Shown here: positions 51,215-60,444 of the stretch, in pieces | How positions within the stretch are numbered: position 1 is the first letter of the stretch | How the letters are laid out: each line of letters opens with the position of its first letter | Assembly (NCBI GenBank): GCA_965222505.1 | Contig: OZ244956.1 | Coordinates: 1,736,001 to 1,800,000, forward strand | Direction of reading: 5' to 3' | Length of the DNA: 64,000 nucleotides | Source of the DNA: G965222505 sp965222505 | Lineage (GTDB): Bacteria; Bacteroidota; Rhodothermia; Rhodothermales; DATKEJ01 | Program-made: the position numbers and the translations under genes | Notes under the pieces: generated by a model | Database searches by the model: none | What the model saw: only the letters and a program-made list of their open reading frames with translations | Told to the model about the DNA's origin: nothing

Positions 51215-53542
51215 ATGTGGAACCGTATTTTCCTGATGACGGCCCTCGCCGCCGTTCTCCCTCGCCTTGCCTTCGCCCAAATGCCGGACCACAGCGATGT
51301 GATTGAAAAGCTGAACGCATACATTCAGTACCAGATGGAGGACCACCGCATACCCGGCTTCTCCATCGCCCTCACTGAGGGGCAACAAACCGTCTGGGCG
51401 GCAGGCTTCGGAGACGCACACCCAGATACGCAACAACCAGCCACCGCCGAAACGGTCTACCGCGTAGCCTCCATCTCCAAGCTGTTCAATGCCCTGGCCA
51501 TCATGCAACAGGTCGAACAAGGCAAACTGGACCTGGATGCCCCGATTTCAGAATACCTCCCCGACATTTCCTTCGAGAATCCGTTTGATACGCCGGTTAC
51601 GCTAAGGCACATCCTGTCCCACCGGTCTGGCATCATCCGGGAGCCGCCGGTCGGGCATTATTTTGACGATACCAGTCCCAGCGTAGCCGCGATGGCCCGG
51701 AGCCTCGACGGACGGCGCATCGTGTATGCCCCCGGCACCCGCACCAAATACTCCAATGCCGCCGTCAGCCTCTCGGGCTACCTCCTGGAACGGGTCATCG
51801 GCCTGCCGTTTCCGCTTCTGCTCGAAGACGGGGTGTTTACACCGCTCGGGATGACGCAAAGCAGCTTCTTGCCCCGCGCTACCCTCGGGGCGGGCCTCGC
51901 GCAAGGCTACATGTGGACGTACGACGGGCGCACGTTCGATGCCCCCGTGTTTGAACTCGGCATCGGCCCAGCGGCCAATTTGTATACCACCGTCACGGAC
52001 CTGAGCCTTTTCATGCAGATGCTCTTCGCCGGCGGTACCGCCCCGGACGGCACCCGCATCCTCACCAAGGAATCCCTGGAAACCATGTGGACCCCCCAGT
52101 TCACCGAAAAGCCGGAGGGCTTCGGCCTTGGGTTTTACGTGGGCAGCCTCGACGGGCACCGGCAGGTACAACACAGTGGCGTGATGTACGGCTACGCGAC
52201 CCGCGTCTACGCCCTGCCGGACGACGGCCTGGGCGTCTCGGCAGTAGCTACAATGGATGCCGTAAACCCGGTGGTGGACCGCATCGGCCGGTATGCCTTA
52301 CGTTTGTTGCTGGCGAAACAGGCCGGTGACCCCTTGCCGGATTTTGAGCGCACAGACCCGATTGCCCCGCACCGCACCAAAAAATGGGCGGGCCGGTATC
52401 AGTCCGCTGAAGGAACCCACTTCGACCTCGTCGAGCGCAACGGCAACCTGTACTATGACAACGGCGAAACCCAGATTCGTCTACAATCGAAAGGCTCCAC
52501 CTTCGTGGCAGATGGCCGGTTGGGCAACGGCCTGACCCTCACACCCAAAGGCCTGCAACTGGAACGGGGCGGCACCTTGTTCAAACGCGTCGATGTGCCC
52601 CGTCCTGCCCCCCTTCTAGAGAAATGGACTGGTCTTATCGGCGAATACGGCTGGGACCACAACACCCTCTACATCCATGAAAAGGACGGTCAACTGCGCG
52701 CCCTGATTGAATGGTTCTTCGACTATCCCCTCATCCACATCGAAGACGATCAATACCAGTTCCCCGACCACGGCCTATACATGGGGGAATACGTCTACTT
52801 CAAACGCGACGAAAACGGACGCGCCACAGCCGTCGAAGCCGCCAACGTCACCTGGAACCGCCGCGCCATTGAACCGGAGGTCGGGCAAACTTTCCGCATT
52901 ACCCCGCAACATCCGATGGAAACCCTGCGTGCCACGGCCCTGGCTGCTTCTCCCCCCGCTGAACCCGGCACGTTCCGCCAGCCGGACCTCGTCGATGTCG
53001 CCGCCCTGGACTCCACCATCCATCTGGACATCCGCTACGCCGGCACAAACAACTTCATGGGGGCCGTTTTCTACCAACGCCCACACGCCTTCCTGCAACG
53101 CCCCGCTGCCGAGGCCCTGGTCCGGGTGAATGAAGCCCTGCGCAAGGACGGATACGGCCTGCTCATCCACGATGCCTACCGCCCGTGGCACGTGACAAAG
53201 ATGTTCTGGGATGCCACGCCGCAGGGCCTCAAACACTTCGTCGCCAACCCCAAAAACGGCTCCCGCCATAACCGGGGAGCCGCCGTAGACCTGACCCTCT
53301 ACGACCTTGCCACCGGCGAACCCATTGCCATGCCCAGCGGCTACGACGAGTTCACCGACCGCGCCTATGCCCACTATCCCGGCGGCACCGCCCGCCAAAA
53401 ATGGCACCGGGATTACCTCCGCCGCGCCATGGAAACCGAGGGTTTTACCGTCTACCCCTACGAATGGTGGCACTTCGACTATCAGGATTGGCGCGAATAC
53501 CCGATCTTGAACCAGACCTTCGAAATCCTCGACACGCAATAA
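51215..53542 (+). CDS. Serine hydrolase (beta-lactamase fold) fused to VanX-type D-Ala-D-Ala dipeptidase
   Basis: 775 residues with a signal peptide ending AFAQ. Residues ~25-360 form a class C beta-lactamase/PBP-like domain with the catalytic SISK (Ser-x-x-Lys), KYSNAA (Tyr-x-Asn) and QHSG (in place of KTG). Residues ~370-560 are a poorly defined linker domain. Residues ~580-775 form an M15D dipeptidase domain with SRHNRGAAVDLTL and EWWHFD, the zinc and catalytic residues of VanX/DdpX. Both halves act on D-alanyl or similar peptides, so the fusion suggests stepwise peptidoglycan or D-Ala-D-Ala peptide breakdown in the periplasm. Start and reading frame are clean, so this is a true fusion. 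Confidence 0.88.
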   Translation: MWNRIFLMTALAAVLPRLAFAQMPDHSDVIEKLNAYIQYQMEDHRIPGFSIALTEGQQTVWAAGFGDAHPDTQQPATAETVYRVASISKLFNALAIMQQVEQGKLDLDAPISEYLPDISFENPFDTPVTLRHILSHRSGIIREPPVGHYFDDTSPSVAAMARSLDGRRIVYAPGTRTKYSNAAVSLSGYLLERVIGLPFPLLLEDGVFTPLGMTQSSFLPRATLGAGLAQGYMWTYDGRTFDAPVFELGIGPAANLYTTVTDLSLFMQMLFAGGTAPDGTRILTKESLETMWTPQFTEKPEGFGLGFYVGSLDGHRQVQHSGVMYGYATRVYALPDDGLGVSAVATMDAVNPVVDRIGRYALRLLLAKQAGDPLPDFERTDPIAPHRTKKWAGRYQSAEGTHFDLVERNGNLYYDNGETQIRLQSKGSTFVADGRLGNGLTLTPKGLQLERGGTLFKRVDVPRPAPLLEKWTGLIGEYGWDHNTLYIHEKDGQLRALIEWFFDYPLIHIEDDQYQFPDHGLYMGEYVYFKRDENGRATAVEAANVTWNRRAIEPEVGQTFRITPQHPMETLRATALAASPPAEPGTFRQPDLVDVAALDSTIHLDIRYAGTNNFMGAVFYQRPHAFLQRPAAEALVRVNEALRKDGYGLLIHDAYRPWHVTKMFWDATPQGLKHFVANPKNGSRHNRGAAVDLTLYDLATGEPIAMPSGYDEFTDRAYAHYPGGTARQKWHRDYLRRAMETEGFTVYPYEWWHFDYQDWREYPILNQTFEILDTQ

Positions 53543-53543
53543 T

Positions 53544-53612
53544 AGTGCGGAGTGCGAAGTGCGACTCCCCCCCTAAAACCTGAGTCGCACTCCGCACACA
53601 GCACTCCGCACT
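53544..53612. repeat. Heptamer-repeat hairpin (GTGCGGA type)
   Basis: Left arm AGTGCGGAGTGCGAAGTGCG (53544-53563) faces right arm GAGTCGCACTCCGCAC and further units (53582-53612). The loop-right-arm segment AAAACCTGAGTCGCACTCC is shared with 14774-14797. It lies between the fusion gene and the GntP gene, 11 bp before the latter's start. Confidence 0.85.
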
Positions 53613-53622
53613 ACCGAATCAG

Positions 53623-54987
53623 ATGTCCGGCCCCTACCTCCTACTTTTACTGTTCCTCGCGATTGGCTTCATCATTTATGGTACAGCCCGGCTGAAGGTG
53701 CATCCGTTTTTGATTTTGCTGGTGACGGCATACGGGCTGGGTTTGGCCGGGGGGCTTTCACCGGGGGATACGATTTCGGCGATTACGGGTGGATTGGGCG
53801 GCACGATTGGGTACATCGGGATTGTGATTGCGGCGGGAACCATCATCGGGGTGATTCTGGAGCAGTGTGGCGGAGCACTAGTGATGGCGCGGACGGTGAT
53901 TCGGTGGGTGGGGAAGACACGAGCGGCGCTGGCGATGGGCCTCACCGGGGCCGTGGTATCGATTCCCGTGTTTTGCGACAGCGGGTACATCATCCTCTCC
54001 CCCCTGAACCGGTCGCTGGTGCGTGAAGCCAAAGCGTCGATGGCAACTTTTGCCGTCAGCCTCAGCATGGGGCTGTACGCCACGCACGTCCTGGTTCCCC
54101 CAACCCCCGGCCCCATGGCGGCAGCCGGAGAATTGGGCGCAGACATCGGCATGGTGATGCTGCTGGGGCTGGTCACGACGATTCCCGTCCTGTTCGCCTC
54201 GCTCGCCTTTGCCCGATTCATGGGCCAACGCATCTACATCGATCCAGATAGCCACGAGGAAGCTACATCCCCGGATGTCGAACACGCCCCTGAACCCGAA
54301 ACCCTCGACCTCCCCGCCTGGAAAGCCTTCCTCCCTATCCTCGCGCCGATGGTGCTGATCGCTGTGCAATCGATAGCGGCTTTGCCGGGGCAACCCCTGG
54401 GCGAAGGCACCCTATTCGATGTACTGAGCTTCCTGGGCAACCCCAATACGGCCCTGTTGCTGGGCGTCGGGCTGGCCGGGTGGATTGCCCGCGGAAAGGG
54501 ATCAAAAGTCCTGGGGGCCTGGGTGGGTAAGGCCCTGCAAGCGGCGGGTCCCATCATCCTGATTACCGGAGCCGGGGGCGCGCTGGGGCGTGTGCTCCGG
54601 GCCACACCCATCGGGGATTACCTCGGAGAAACCCTGGCTACGCTCGACCTCGGGCTGTTCAGCATCTTCCTGCCGTTCCTGGTCGCTGCCGCATTCAAAA
54701 CGGCATTGGGTTCGTCAACCGTTGCCATCATTACCACGGCCTCCATCCTGGTGCCGTTACTGGAGGCCCTCGGGCTGGCTACCGGGCTCGGGCCGGTGCT
54801 GGTTACCCTGGCCATCGGCGCAGGAGCCATGACCGTCTCCCACGCCAACGACAGCTATTTCTGGGTGGTCAGCCAGTTTTCCAACATGAGCGTCACACAG
54901 GCATATCAGTTACAAACCGTCGGCTCCGCCGTAGCCGGTGTGGCCGGAATCCTAACGTTGTTTGTGCTACGGCTTATATTGATGTGA
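53623..54987 (+). CDS. GntP-family gluconate:proton symporter
   Basis: 454 residues, almost wholly hydrophobic, with 11-13 membrane segments. Motifs such as PVFCDSGYIILSPLN, VLVPPTPGPMAAAGELG and SHANDSYFWVVSQFS are those of the GntP/gluconate permease family, which imports sugar acids with protons. A short loop near residues 205-225 is charged (DPDSHEEATSPD). It is preceded by a heptamer-repeat hairpin and followed by a 35-residue membrane peptide. No gluconate kinase is adjacent, so the substrate may be another sugar acid. Confidence 0.94.
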   Translation: MSGPYLLLLLFLAIGFIIYGTARLKVHPFLILLVTAYGLGLAGGLSPGDTISAITGGLGGTIGYIGIVIAAGTIIGVILEQCGGALVMARTVIRWVGKTRAALAMGLTGAVVSIPVFCDSGYIILSPLNRSLVREAKASMATFAVSLSMGLYATHVLVPPTPGPMAAAGELGADIGMVMLLGLVTTIPVLFASLAFARFMGQRIYIDPDSHEEATSPDVEHAPEPETLDLPAWKAFLPILAPMVLIAVQSIAALPGQPLGEGTLFDVLSFLGNPNTALLLGVGLAGWIARGKGSKVLGAWVGKALQAAGPIILITGAGGALGRVLRATPIGDYLGETLATLDLGLFSIFLPFLVAAAFKTALGSSTVAIITTASILVPLLEALGLATGLGPVLVTLAIGAGAMTVSHANDSYFWVVSQFSNMSVTQAYQLQTVGSAVAGVAGILTLFVLRLILM

Positions 54988-55005
54988 TTTAAACACGTTT
55001 TCCCT

Positions 55006-55113
55006 ATGAGCATCCCTGCCCCCCCACGTAAAACGTCTGTCTGGGTGATCGTTGCCATCGGCTGTGTATTGGCCGTGGTGGTAGTGGCCCTTCAGGCCTT
55101 GTTGGCGGTATGA
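55006..55113 (+). CDS. 35-residue single-pass membrane peptide
   Basis: A short frame MSIPAPPRKTSVWVIVAIGC continues into a hydrophobic stretch (VLAVVVVALQALLAV) and stops. The N-terminus is basic and the rest forms one membrane helix. It begins 18 bp after the permease stop, in a likely operon. Small membrane proteins next to transporters often regulate or stabilise them; this role is a guess. It is too short for firm support. Confidence 0.5.
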   Translation: MSIPAPPRKTSVWVIVAIGCVLAVVVVALQALLAV

Positions 55114-55183
55114 CTACCCTACTTCCTTGTTGCACTTACCCACGCAACTGCAGAAGCTTTCTCCTCCATTGAGGAGAGGACCG

Positions 55184-55216
55184 ACATGTGCTCGCGAACG
55201 CAGTGCGAGGACATGT
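55184..55216. terminator. Hairpin between convergent genes
   Basis: ACATGTGCTCGC (55184-55195) pairs with GCGAGGACATGT (55205-55216) with one mismatch. It lies between the plus-strand permease/peptide genes and a minus-strand gene and may end transcription from both sides; no clear T-run. Confidence 0.4.
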
Positions 55217-55228
55217 CAGGGGTGGTCC

Positions 55229-56821
55229 CTACCGCACCAACATCACCTTCTGCGTCTGCACGATTGTTCCGGCACGGAATTGCACCAGATAGGTGCCCGC
55301 CGGGAGAGCAGCGGCTTCGAACGGCACTTCATGTAGACCGACCGGGCGGGGTCCGGCGGTAAGGGTGCGCACGCTCCGACCCATTACATCGTAGACCTCG
55401 ATCTGAACAGGCATCGACTGATCTAGTGCAAATCGAATTCGGGTGGCTGCAGTGAACGGGTTAGGATAGGCTTCGAGCAAAGCGACCTGTTCTGGTACTT
55501 CGGCATTGGGTTCGTTGGCCACCACCAGGCCGAGGTTGCTGGTGAAGACCGCCAGCGGCCCGCCACGCCCCCCGATGAAGGTGTGAACAAATTCCGATCC
55601 GGTAGAGGCCACCGCCGGCAAGCCGGTTTCAAGTGTGGCATCTGAGGACAACCTAAACGGCGCACGCACCGGATTACCGCCAGCATCGTATTCCCGGCCT
55701 TTGGCTTGGAGACCCACCTCTGATTCGTCATACCAGACCACCATGAATCCACCATCATTACGCATGGCCACTTCGGGCCGGTCCTGGATTTCTCCTTCGC
55801 CGGTGCTGATCTGAAAGTTGGTACCCACAGGCTGACCGTCGGCATTGAAGCGCTGGCCGAACACATCGCCAGCTTCCCCCGTTCGGGTATCAACCCAAAC
55901 GACCACGCTGTTGCCCTGCGGGTCCATATCTGCCGAGGGCCACACGCTGAAGTTGGCAGCCGGATCACCGGAATCTGCAGTCTGGTTGCCACCGATAGCC
56001 ACCAACGACCCGTCGTTGCCTAACCCGACGAATTGTACACCGACGTCGCAGGCCACCCTGTTACCCTGGGCATCAAAGGGGCAGGCTTGCCACGTGAACA
56101 GGAAACGCTGGCCGTTGGTGGCCACATCGCCCCGCTGGTGCGAAGCCTGTTCCGAGAGGGGGTCCTCATGCGGGATAAGGAAATCCACCACTTCCCCGAG
56201 TTCGTTGTCAAGGACGCGGAAGGCCACGTTGCGGGTATTGGCATCCTGAAAGAAACCATCGGCAATGACGATCACTTCATTCGTGGGCGTCAGCGCAATA
56301 CGGGGTCGGTCCTGTTCACTGGCCCCGACGAACACCAGTTTTTGCTGGACGCATCCGCCGGTCTGGTTCAGGTCAATGAGTTCGCCTTGAGAGGTGATGG
56401 CCCCGAGGGTGATTTCTGAACTGCTGACGTCATCGACCTGAATGCTAAACCGGCCCGTGTGTTGCATGGCCACCACCAGCACACCATCCGACCGAAACGC
56501 AATGTCCGGAAACTCCATAAAGTCGGAGGTCCAGATGTCGAAGGTGCCGCACGATTCCCCGTCAAAAAAATGCGTCTCCCCAACCGGCGTTCCACCCGGC
56601 GAGAACATTTGTACGGCCACCTGCCACGTCGGATCGCCCCCAAAATCGGAGGTCACGAGGGCTTCGAGGGCCACCGCGGTGGTGCCGTCCGGTCCCACCG
56701 CGATCCGGGGCCTAAGCACATCGACGATCTCAGCCTGGGTAGAGAGCTCAAGGGGTTGAACGGGTTGGGCGGCCAGGGGAGCCGCGACCAGGATTAAGAA
56801 TAAGAGGTATAGCCGTTTCAT
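55229..56821 (-). CDS. Secreted sorting-domain protein of unknown function
   Basis: About 530 residues from MKRLYLLFLILVA, the ATG that gives a normal signal peptide ending LAAQP; the longer frame at 56908 reads through a heptamer array. The body alternates short beta-strands in repeating units (for example RPRIAVGPDG, DRPRIALTPTNEV, DRPEVAMRNDGGFMVVWYD), consistent with a beta-propeller-like fold. The C-terminal ~80 residues (LEAYPNPFTAATRIRFAL ... QKVMLVR) are a type IX sorting domain. No catalytic motif is seen; probably a cell-surface binding protein. It is the gene downstream of the M4 protease on the same strand, separated by a heptamer-repeat hairpin. Confidence 0.8.
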   Translation of the reverse strand: MKRLYLLFLILVAAPLAAQPVQPLELSTQAEIVDVLRPRIAVGPDGTTAVALEALVTSDFGGDPTWQVAVQMFSPGGTPVGETHFFDGESCGTFDIWTSDFMEFPDIAFRSDGVLVVAMQHTGRFSIQVDDVSSSEITLGAITSQGELIDLNQTGGCVQQKLVFVGASEQDRPRIALTPTNEVIVIADGFFQDANTRNVAFRVLDNELGEVVDFLIPHEDPLSEQASHQRGDVATNGQRFLFTWQACPFDAQGNRVACDVGVQFVGLGNDGSLVAIGGNQTADSGDPAANFSVWPSADMDPQGNSVVVWVDTRTGEAGDVFGQRFNADGQPVGTNFQISTGEGEIQDRPEVAMRNDGGFMVVWYDESEVGLQAKGREYDAGGNPVRAPFRLSSDATLETGLPAVASTGSEFVHTFIGGRGGPLAVFTSNLGLVVANEPNAEVPEQVALLEAYPNPFTAATRIRFALDQSMPVQIEVYDVMGRSVRTLTAGPRPVGLHEVPFEAAALPAGTYLVQFRAGTIVQTQKVMLVR

Positions 56822-56850
56822 TTCAGATATGCGTACAGGCGAGTAGGCGT

Positions 56851-56925
56851 ATTGGTGATTGGGCATTGGTGATTTGTGATTGGGGAGCCTCAAATGACCA
56901 ATTACCAATCACAAATCATCAAATC
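56851..56925. repeat. Heptamer-repeat hairpin (GATTGGT type)
   Basis: Left arm ATTGGTGATTGGGCATTGGT (56851-56870, continuing to 56883) faces right arm CCAATTACCAATCACAAATC (56898-56917, continuing to 56925). Units have period seven and the arms are complementary across ~14 bases. It is directly upstream of the sorting-domain gene's start. Confidence 0.85.
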
Positions 56926-56938
56926 AATTTCCATCAAA

Positions 56939-59900
56939 CTACCGCACCAACACCACCTTCTGCGTCTGCGAGGTCGTGCCGGCCCGGAGTTGCACCAGAT
57001 AGGTCCCGGCGGGTAGCTCGGCGGCTTCGAAGCGTACGTCGTGCAGACCGGCATTGTGCAGACCCTGCGCGAGGGTGCGGACGGACCGGCCCATCACATC
57101 ATAGACCTCGACTTGCACCTGCATCGGGGCATCCAGTTCAAACCGAATGTGCGTGGCTTGTGCTTTGGTGAACGGGTTGGGGTAGTTGCCGTAGAGTTTG
57201 ACGGACGAGGGGATTTCGGCAGTCTCTTCCGTGTCGATGGTTACTTGACCCCCCAGGACGAACCAGTGCGGGTTAAACACGGTAAAGCCGAGGTTGGCGG
57301 TTTGCAACGCCGTAGAGCCGTCAAAGAACAAAAGGCCCGGAAAACTGGTGCTACTCATCGCGATGAAGCTGTCATCCGGGGCAAACGTAGGCCGCTCGGC
57401 ATCGTCGAACGTGGTGCCGTCACCGGCAGGAATCGAAGGAATACCCAACGCACCACCTTCCCCGGTTTCAAAGTTGGCAACGTAGACATCCCAGGTACCA
57501 TCGGTATTGATGACGTTAAACGCAGCAATGTCCGGGTCCGTGTTACTGTAGGCAATATTACCCACGCTGATGTCCGAGGGTTGGGCCGGGATGAAACCAA
57601 TGGTCCGGGCAAAACTGAAGTCCGGCGCAAAGCTGGTTTCGTAAATGCTCCAGAACGACCCACCGCCGAGGCCCCCAGCACTATTCAGCGCGTCGATGGC
57701 AATCCGGGGGTCCTCCAGGATATTGCGCGACCACGAGATGACATCCACAAACTGAATGCTCTCGTTGCCAATGCCCTCCTGCGTGGTTTCCGGCTCGACC
57801 GGGAACGGCACGATGCTTTGTCCATCTGTGACGTACACGCTGGAGTCGGTGAGGTCGGTGGAGGTCAACGCCGCCACGGCTCCATCCGGGGAGATCACGG
57901 CATTGCGGATATCGCCTTCCTGGTTAATCGCCAGGTCCGGGAAAAAGAAGACGTTAGCGGGCTGCCCAAGCGCCCAGCCTTCCAGGTCGACGAGGTAGAG
58001 CTTGTTGTCCTGCCCCACAAACCAGATGCTGCTGCCGTCCAGCGGCGTACTGATCTGGCTCCGCAGGCCGGAGTTGGCGTCATTGAATGCCACCAGTTGA
58101 TCCCCATTGGCATCCTCAAACAGCCCCCCGTCACCCGTGAATGGGTTCACATAGCCCAGTACGCCACTTTCGTTCATAAACGTGATCAGGCTCACCCCCC
58201 CTTGCACCGCCGGCACATCGTTGTTGTCCCCGCCGGTCCCGGTGCCGGTATTGGGGGTAATGCCGACGGCATCAAAGGCATTCTGCACAGCCGTAACCTC
58301 GTTGGCACCGAACAGGTCGGTGGCGGCTTGTTCGAGGGCCTGACGGGCATCCCCGAACTCGCTATTCCGGGTCATATAGTTGGTGAGGGCGCGGTAGTAA
58401 ATCTGCTCGGTAGGGCCCGTGCCCAGGGCCTGGATAATCAAGCCCGCTGCACGGTTCGGGATGCCACTGTTGACGTGTACCCCACCGTTATCCTGATCTG
58501 CCCGAAGGTTCCGGAACGCATCCATCGTGGCCGGTTGCCGGAAATCAACCGCCCCAACCAGGTTCGGACTGTCCGGGTTGAGCAAATCCCGGAGGCCCGA
58601 GACCCCAAGTTCAGCGCGAACGATGTCTTCCCCGAGGAGAAAATCATTCGGTTCACCCAATACCCCAAACACATCGGCGAAGGATTCATTCAACGCGCCG
58701 GACTGAAACTGATAGACGAGGCCAGCAGAGTGTTCGATGACCCCGTGGGACATCTCGTGTACGGCCACATCCAGGGCACCGGCGAGCGGGGTAAAGGCTT
58801 GCGCACCATCCCCATAAACCATAAACCGACCGGTCCAGAAGGCGTTGTCCAGGCCCGCTCCTTCCTGGGTGGCGTGCACAATCGAGACGATGGACTGGTC
58901 CTGGTCGTTGATAGCGTTGCGGTTGTGCTTGTCGCGGTAATATTCAAACGCCACGTTCATGTTGGCATGTGCCGATACGGCAGCCGGGTCTATCCAGGTG
59001 TTCTGGTCGTTGCCCACGTAGGAGAGTTGGACGTTTTCGCCCAGGTCTGTGTTGTTGGCAGACAGGGTCAGGCCGCCACCGTTTTCATGCAGGTTGGCCG
59101 GAACGAAGTTAAAGGCACCGGCATTGAGGTTGGACAAATCCCAGACCATGAAGAAGTTGCCGTCGTCGGCCTGGTGGACGCGGATGTTCTGATTGCTACC
59201 ATTGAGGTCGGTAGCGGTCGCATCCAGGAAGGTGCCGGCCTGCGAAGAAGCCGGTACCACCGGTACGGACAGTTCCATGCCGGTCACTTTAGGAGCCGGG
59301 GCCTGATGATTGAGTGTACAATGCCGGGCAATGCGGTTCAATACGGCGCCCGTGTGCGCGTCGATGATGTAGCTGTACCATTCGAGCCAGTTGGGGTGGA
59401 GCGTCACCTCGTAGGCCAGTGCCGTCCGGCCCAAGGCTTCGGGGTAGAGGACCAGTTCGGCTGAAGGTACATCCAGCCCCAGCCAGGCCATGGTTTCGTC
59501 GGAAAGCGGTGCCCAGCGGTCGGCCTGTTTCAGATCGTCGATGGTGCGTGTGATGGCCGCATCGGCATCGAGCGACGGCGTGGTGATGACGCGCCGGGGC
59601 GTCGGTTCATACCGACCGTTGACGGCATAGATTTCCCCCTCGGCGTTGAAGTGTACGTAGAGGTCACGCCCCCAGACGGGCAGGTCGGCATAGGTCTGTT
59701 CAAACCGGGCATGGACGTACCCGAGGTCGTCTGCAACGGTATTCATGGTTCGGAGCTCGTCATCCGGTGCATCCAGCTTGACGATGGGCCGATAGGCCGC
59801 CAGGGTTTGGAGGGCGGCTTCGGTGTAGGTCTCCATCGTGAGGGTTTTGCCAGGTTGGGCATCCACACGGCCCAACCGGCCTTTCAGCCAACGCACGGTG

Positions 59901-60223
59901 CCATTGTCGGCCTGGTCAAACCGGAGGCGCGGGTGCAGGGCATCCAGGAGGGATGTGCGGTCCTTGGCCACCGGGGTATAGACCAGCGGAGCGGGAACTG
60001 CATCTTCAAACGGGACCAGACGGACTGTACCGACGTACTCGGCCCGAGCCTTCAGGGCAGCATAGGACGGCGCATCCAGCAGGGTAGCATAATCCGTACG
60101 GGCCGGCGGGGGTTGATCCGAGGGAACCGGCTGTAGGGCAAATTTTTGCGCAAAGGTTGCAGGGGCCAACATCAGCCCGCACAACAGGAGAGCTAAACTT
60201 TTGAAACGATGCGACATGTTCAT
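56939..60223 (-). CDS. Secreted M4 (thermolysin-type) metalloprotease with type IX sorting domain
   Basis: 1094 residues, signal peptide ending TFAQK. Residues ~60-310 are an FTP/PepSY propeptide region. The M4 catalytic domain has the zinc motif HEMSHG (in AVHEMSHGVIEH, about residue 490), the third ligand in NESFADVFG and the catalytic His in GGVHVNSGIPNRA. The region ~690-990 resembles a beta-propeller (ISPDGAVAALTS and FAPDDSFIAMSS repeats). The C-terminus (GNYPNPFTKAQ ... QKVVLVR) is a type IX sorting domain. The enzyme should be exported and activated by removal of the propeptide. The start could be either Met at 60223 or 60217. Confidence 0.93.
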   Translation of the reverse strand: MNMSHRFKSLALLLCGLMLAPATFAQKFALQPVPSDQPPPARTDYATLLDAPSYAALKARAEYVGTVRLVPFEDAVPAPLVYTPVAKDRTSLLDALHPRLRFDQADNGTVRWLKGRLGRVDAQPGKTLTMETYTEAALQTLAAYRPIVKLDAPDDELRTMNTVADDLGYVHARFEQTYADLPVWGRDLYVHFNAEGEIYAVNGRYEPTPRRVITTPSLDADAAITRTIDDLKQADRWAPLSDETMAWLGLDVPSAELVLYPEALGRTALAYEVTLHPNWLEWYSYIIDAHTGAVLNRIARHCTLNHQAPAPKVTGMELSVPVVPASSQAGTFLDATATDLNGSNQNIRVHQADDGNFFMVWDLSNLNAGAFNFVPANLHENGGGLTLSANNTDLGENVQLSYVGNDQNTWIDPAAVSAHANMNVAFEYYRDKHNRNAINDQDQSIVSIVHATQEGAGLDNAFWTGRFMVYGDGAQAFTPLAGALDVAVHEMSHGVIEHSAGLVYQFQSGALNESFADVFGVLGEPNDFLLGEDIVRAELGVSGLRDLLNPDSPNLVGAVDFRQPATMDAFRNLRADQDNGGVHVNSGIPNRAAGLIIQALGTGPTEQIYYRALTNYMTRNSEFGDARQALEQAATDLFGANEVTAVQNAFDAVGITPNTGTGTGGDNNDVPAVQGGVSLITFMNESGVLGYVNPFTGDGGLFEDANGDQLVAFNDANSGLRSQISTPLDGSSIWFVGQDNKLYLVDLEGWALGQPANVFFFPDLAINQEGDIRNAVISPDGAVAALTSTDLTDSSVYVTDGQSIVPFPVEPETTQEGIGNESIQFVDVISWSRNILEDPRIAIDALNSAGGLGGGSFWSIYETSFAPDFSFARTIGFIPAQPSDISVGNIAYSNTDPDIAAFNVINTDGTWDVYVANFETGEGGALGIPSIPAGDGTTFDDAERPTFAPDDSFIAMSSTSFPGLLFFDGSTALQTANLGFTVFNPHWFVLGGQVTIDTEETAEIPSSVKLYGNYPNPFTKAQATHIRFELDAPMQVQVEVYDVMGRSVRTLAQGLHNAGLHDVRFEAAELPAGTYLVQLRAGTTSQTQKVVLVR

Positions 60224-60363
60224 CTGATTTAGAATAGGATGGTGAGGAAAAAGGATACAAAAAACGCCAAGCGCGCACCCTCCCGCAGATGCGGGATATT
60301 GTGCCGCCTCCCTGTTAAATATATCGGGATCTGGTGTCTAATCGGGTCACAGGGTACATAATT

Positions 60364-60436
60364 TGACTGATGTTACGCCGCTTGTCGTTGATCTTGTGCA
60401 TGTCGACAAGGTTGAATGGGCCAAGAGGGCGTAACA
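60364..60436 (+). repeat. Stem-loop repeat element, copy 2 (twin at 857-940)
   Basis: GTTACGCC (60372-60379) and GGCGTAAC (60428-60435) form an eight-base stem. CTTGTCG and CGACAAG inside form a further seven-base stem that is stronger than in copy 1. About 70 bases match copy 1 on the opposite strand. Both neighbours are on the minus strand, so in this copy the element is antisense to them. Confidence 0.6.
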
Positions 60437-60444
60437 GGACTAAA

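Noticed and set aside
56822..56908. Longer N-terminus for the sorting-domain protein
   Set aside because: The extra residues are encoded by a heptamer-repeat array and would displace the signal peptide that begins at MKRLYLL.
57041..59464. 807-codon plus-strand open frame
   Set aside because: Antisense to the M4 protease gene; no domain or start signal supports it.
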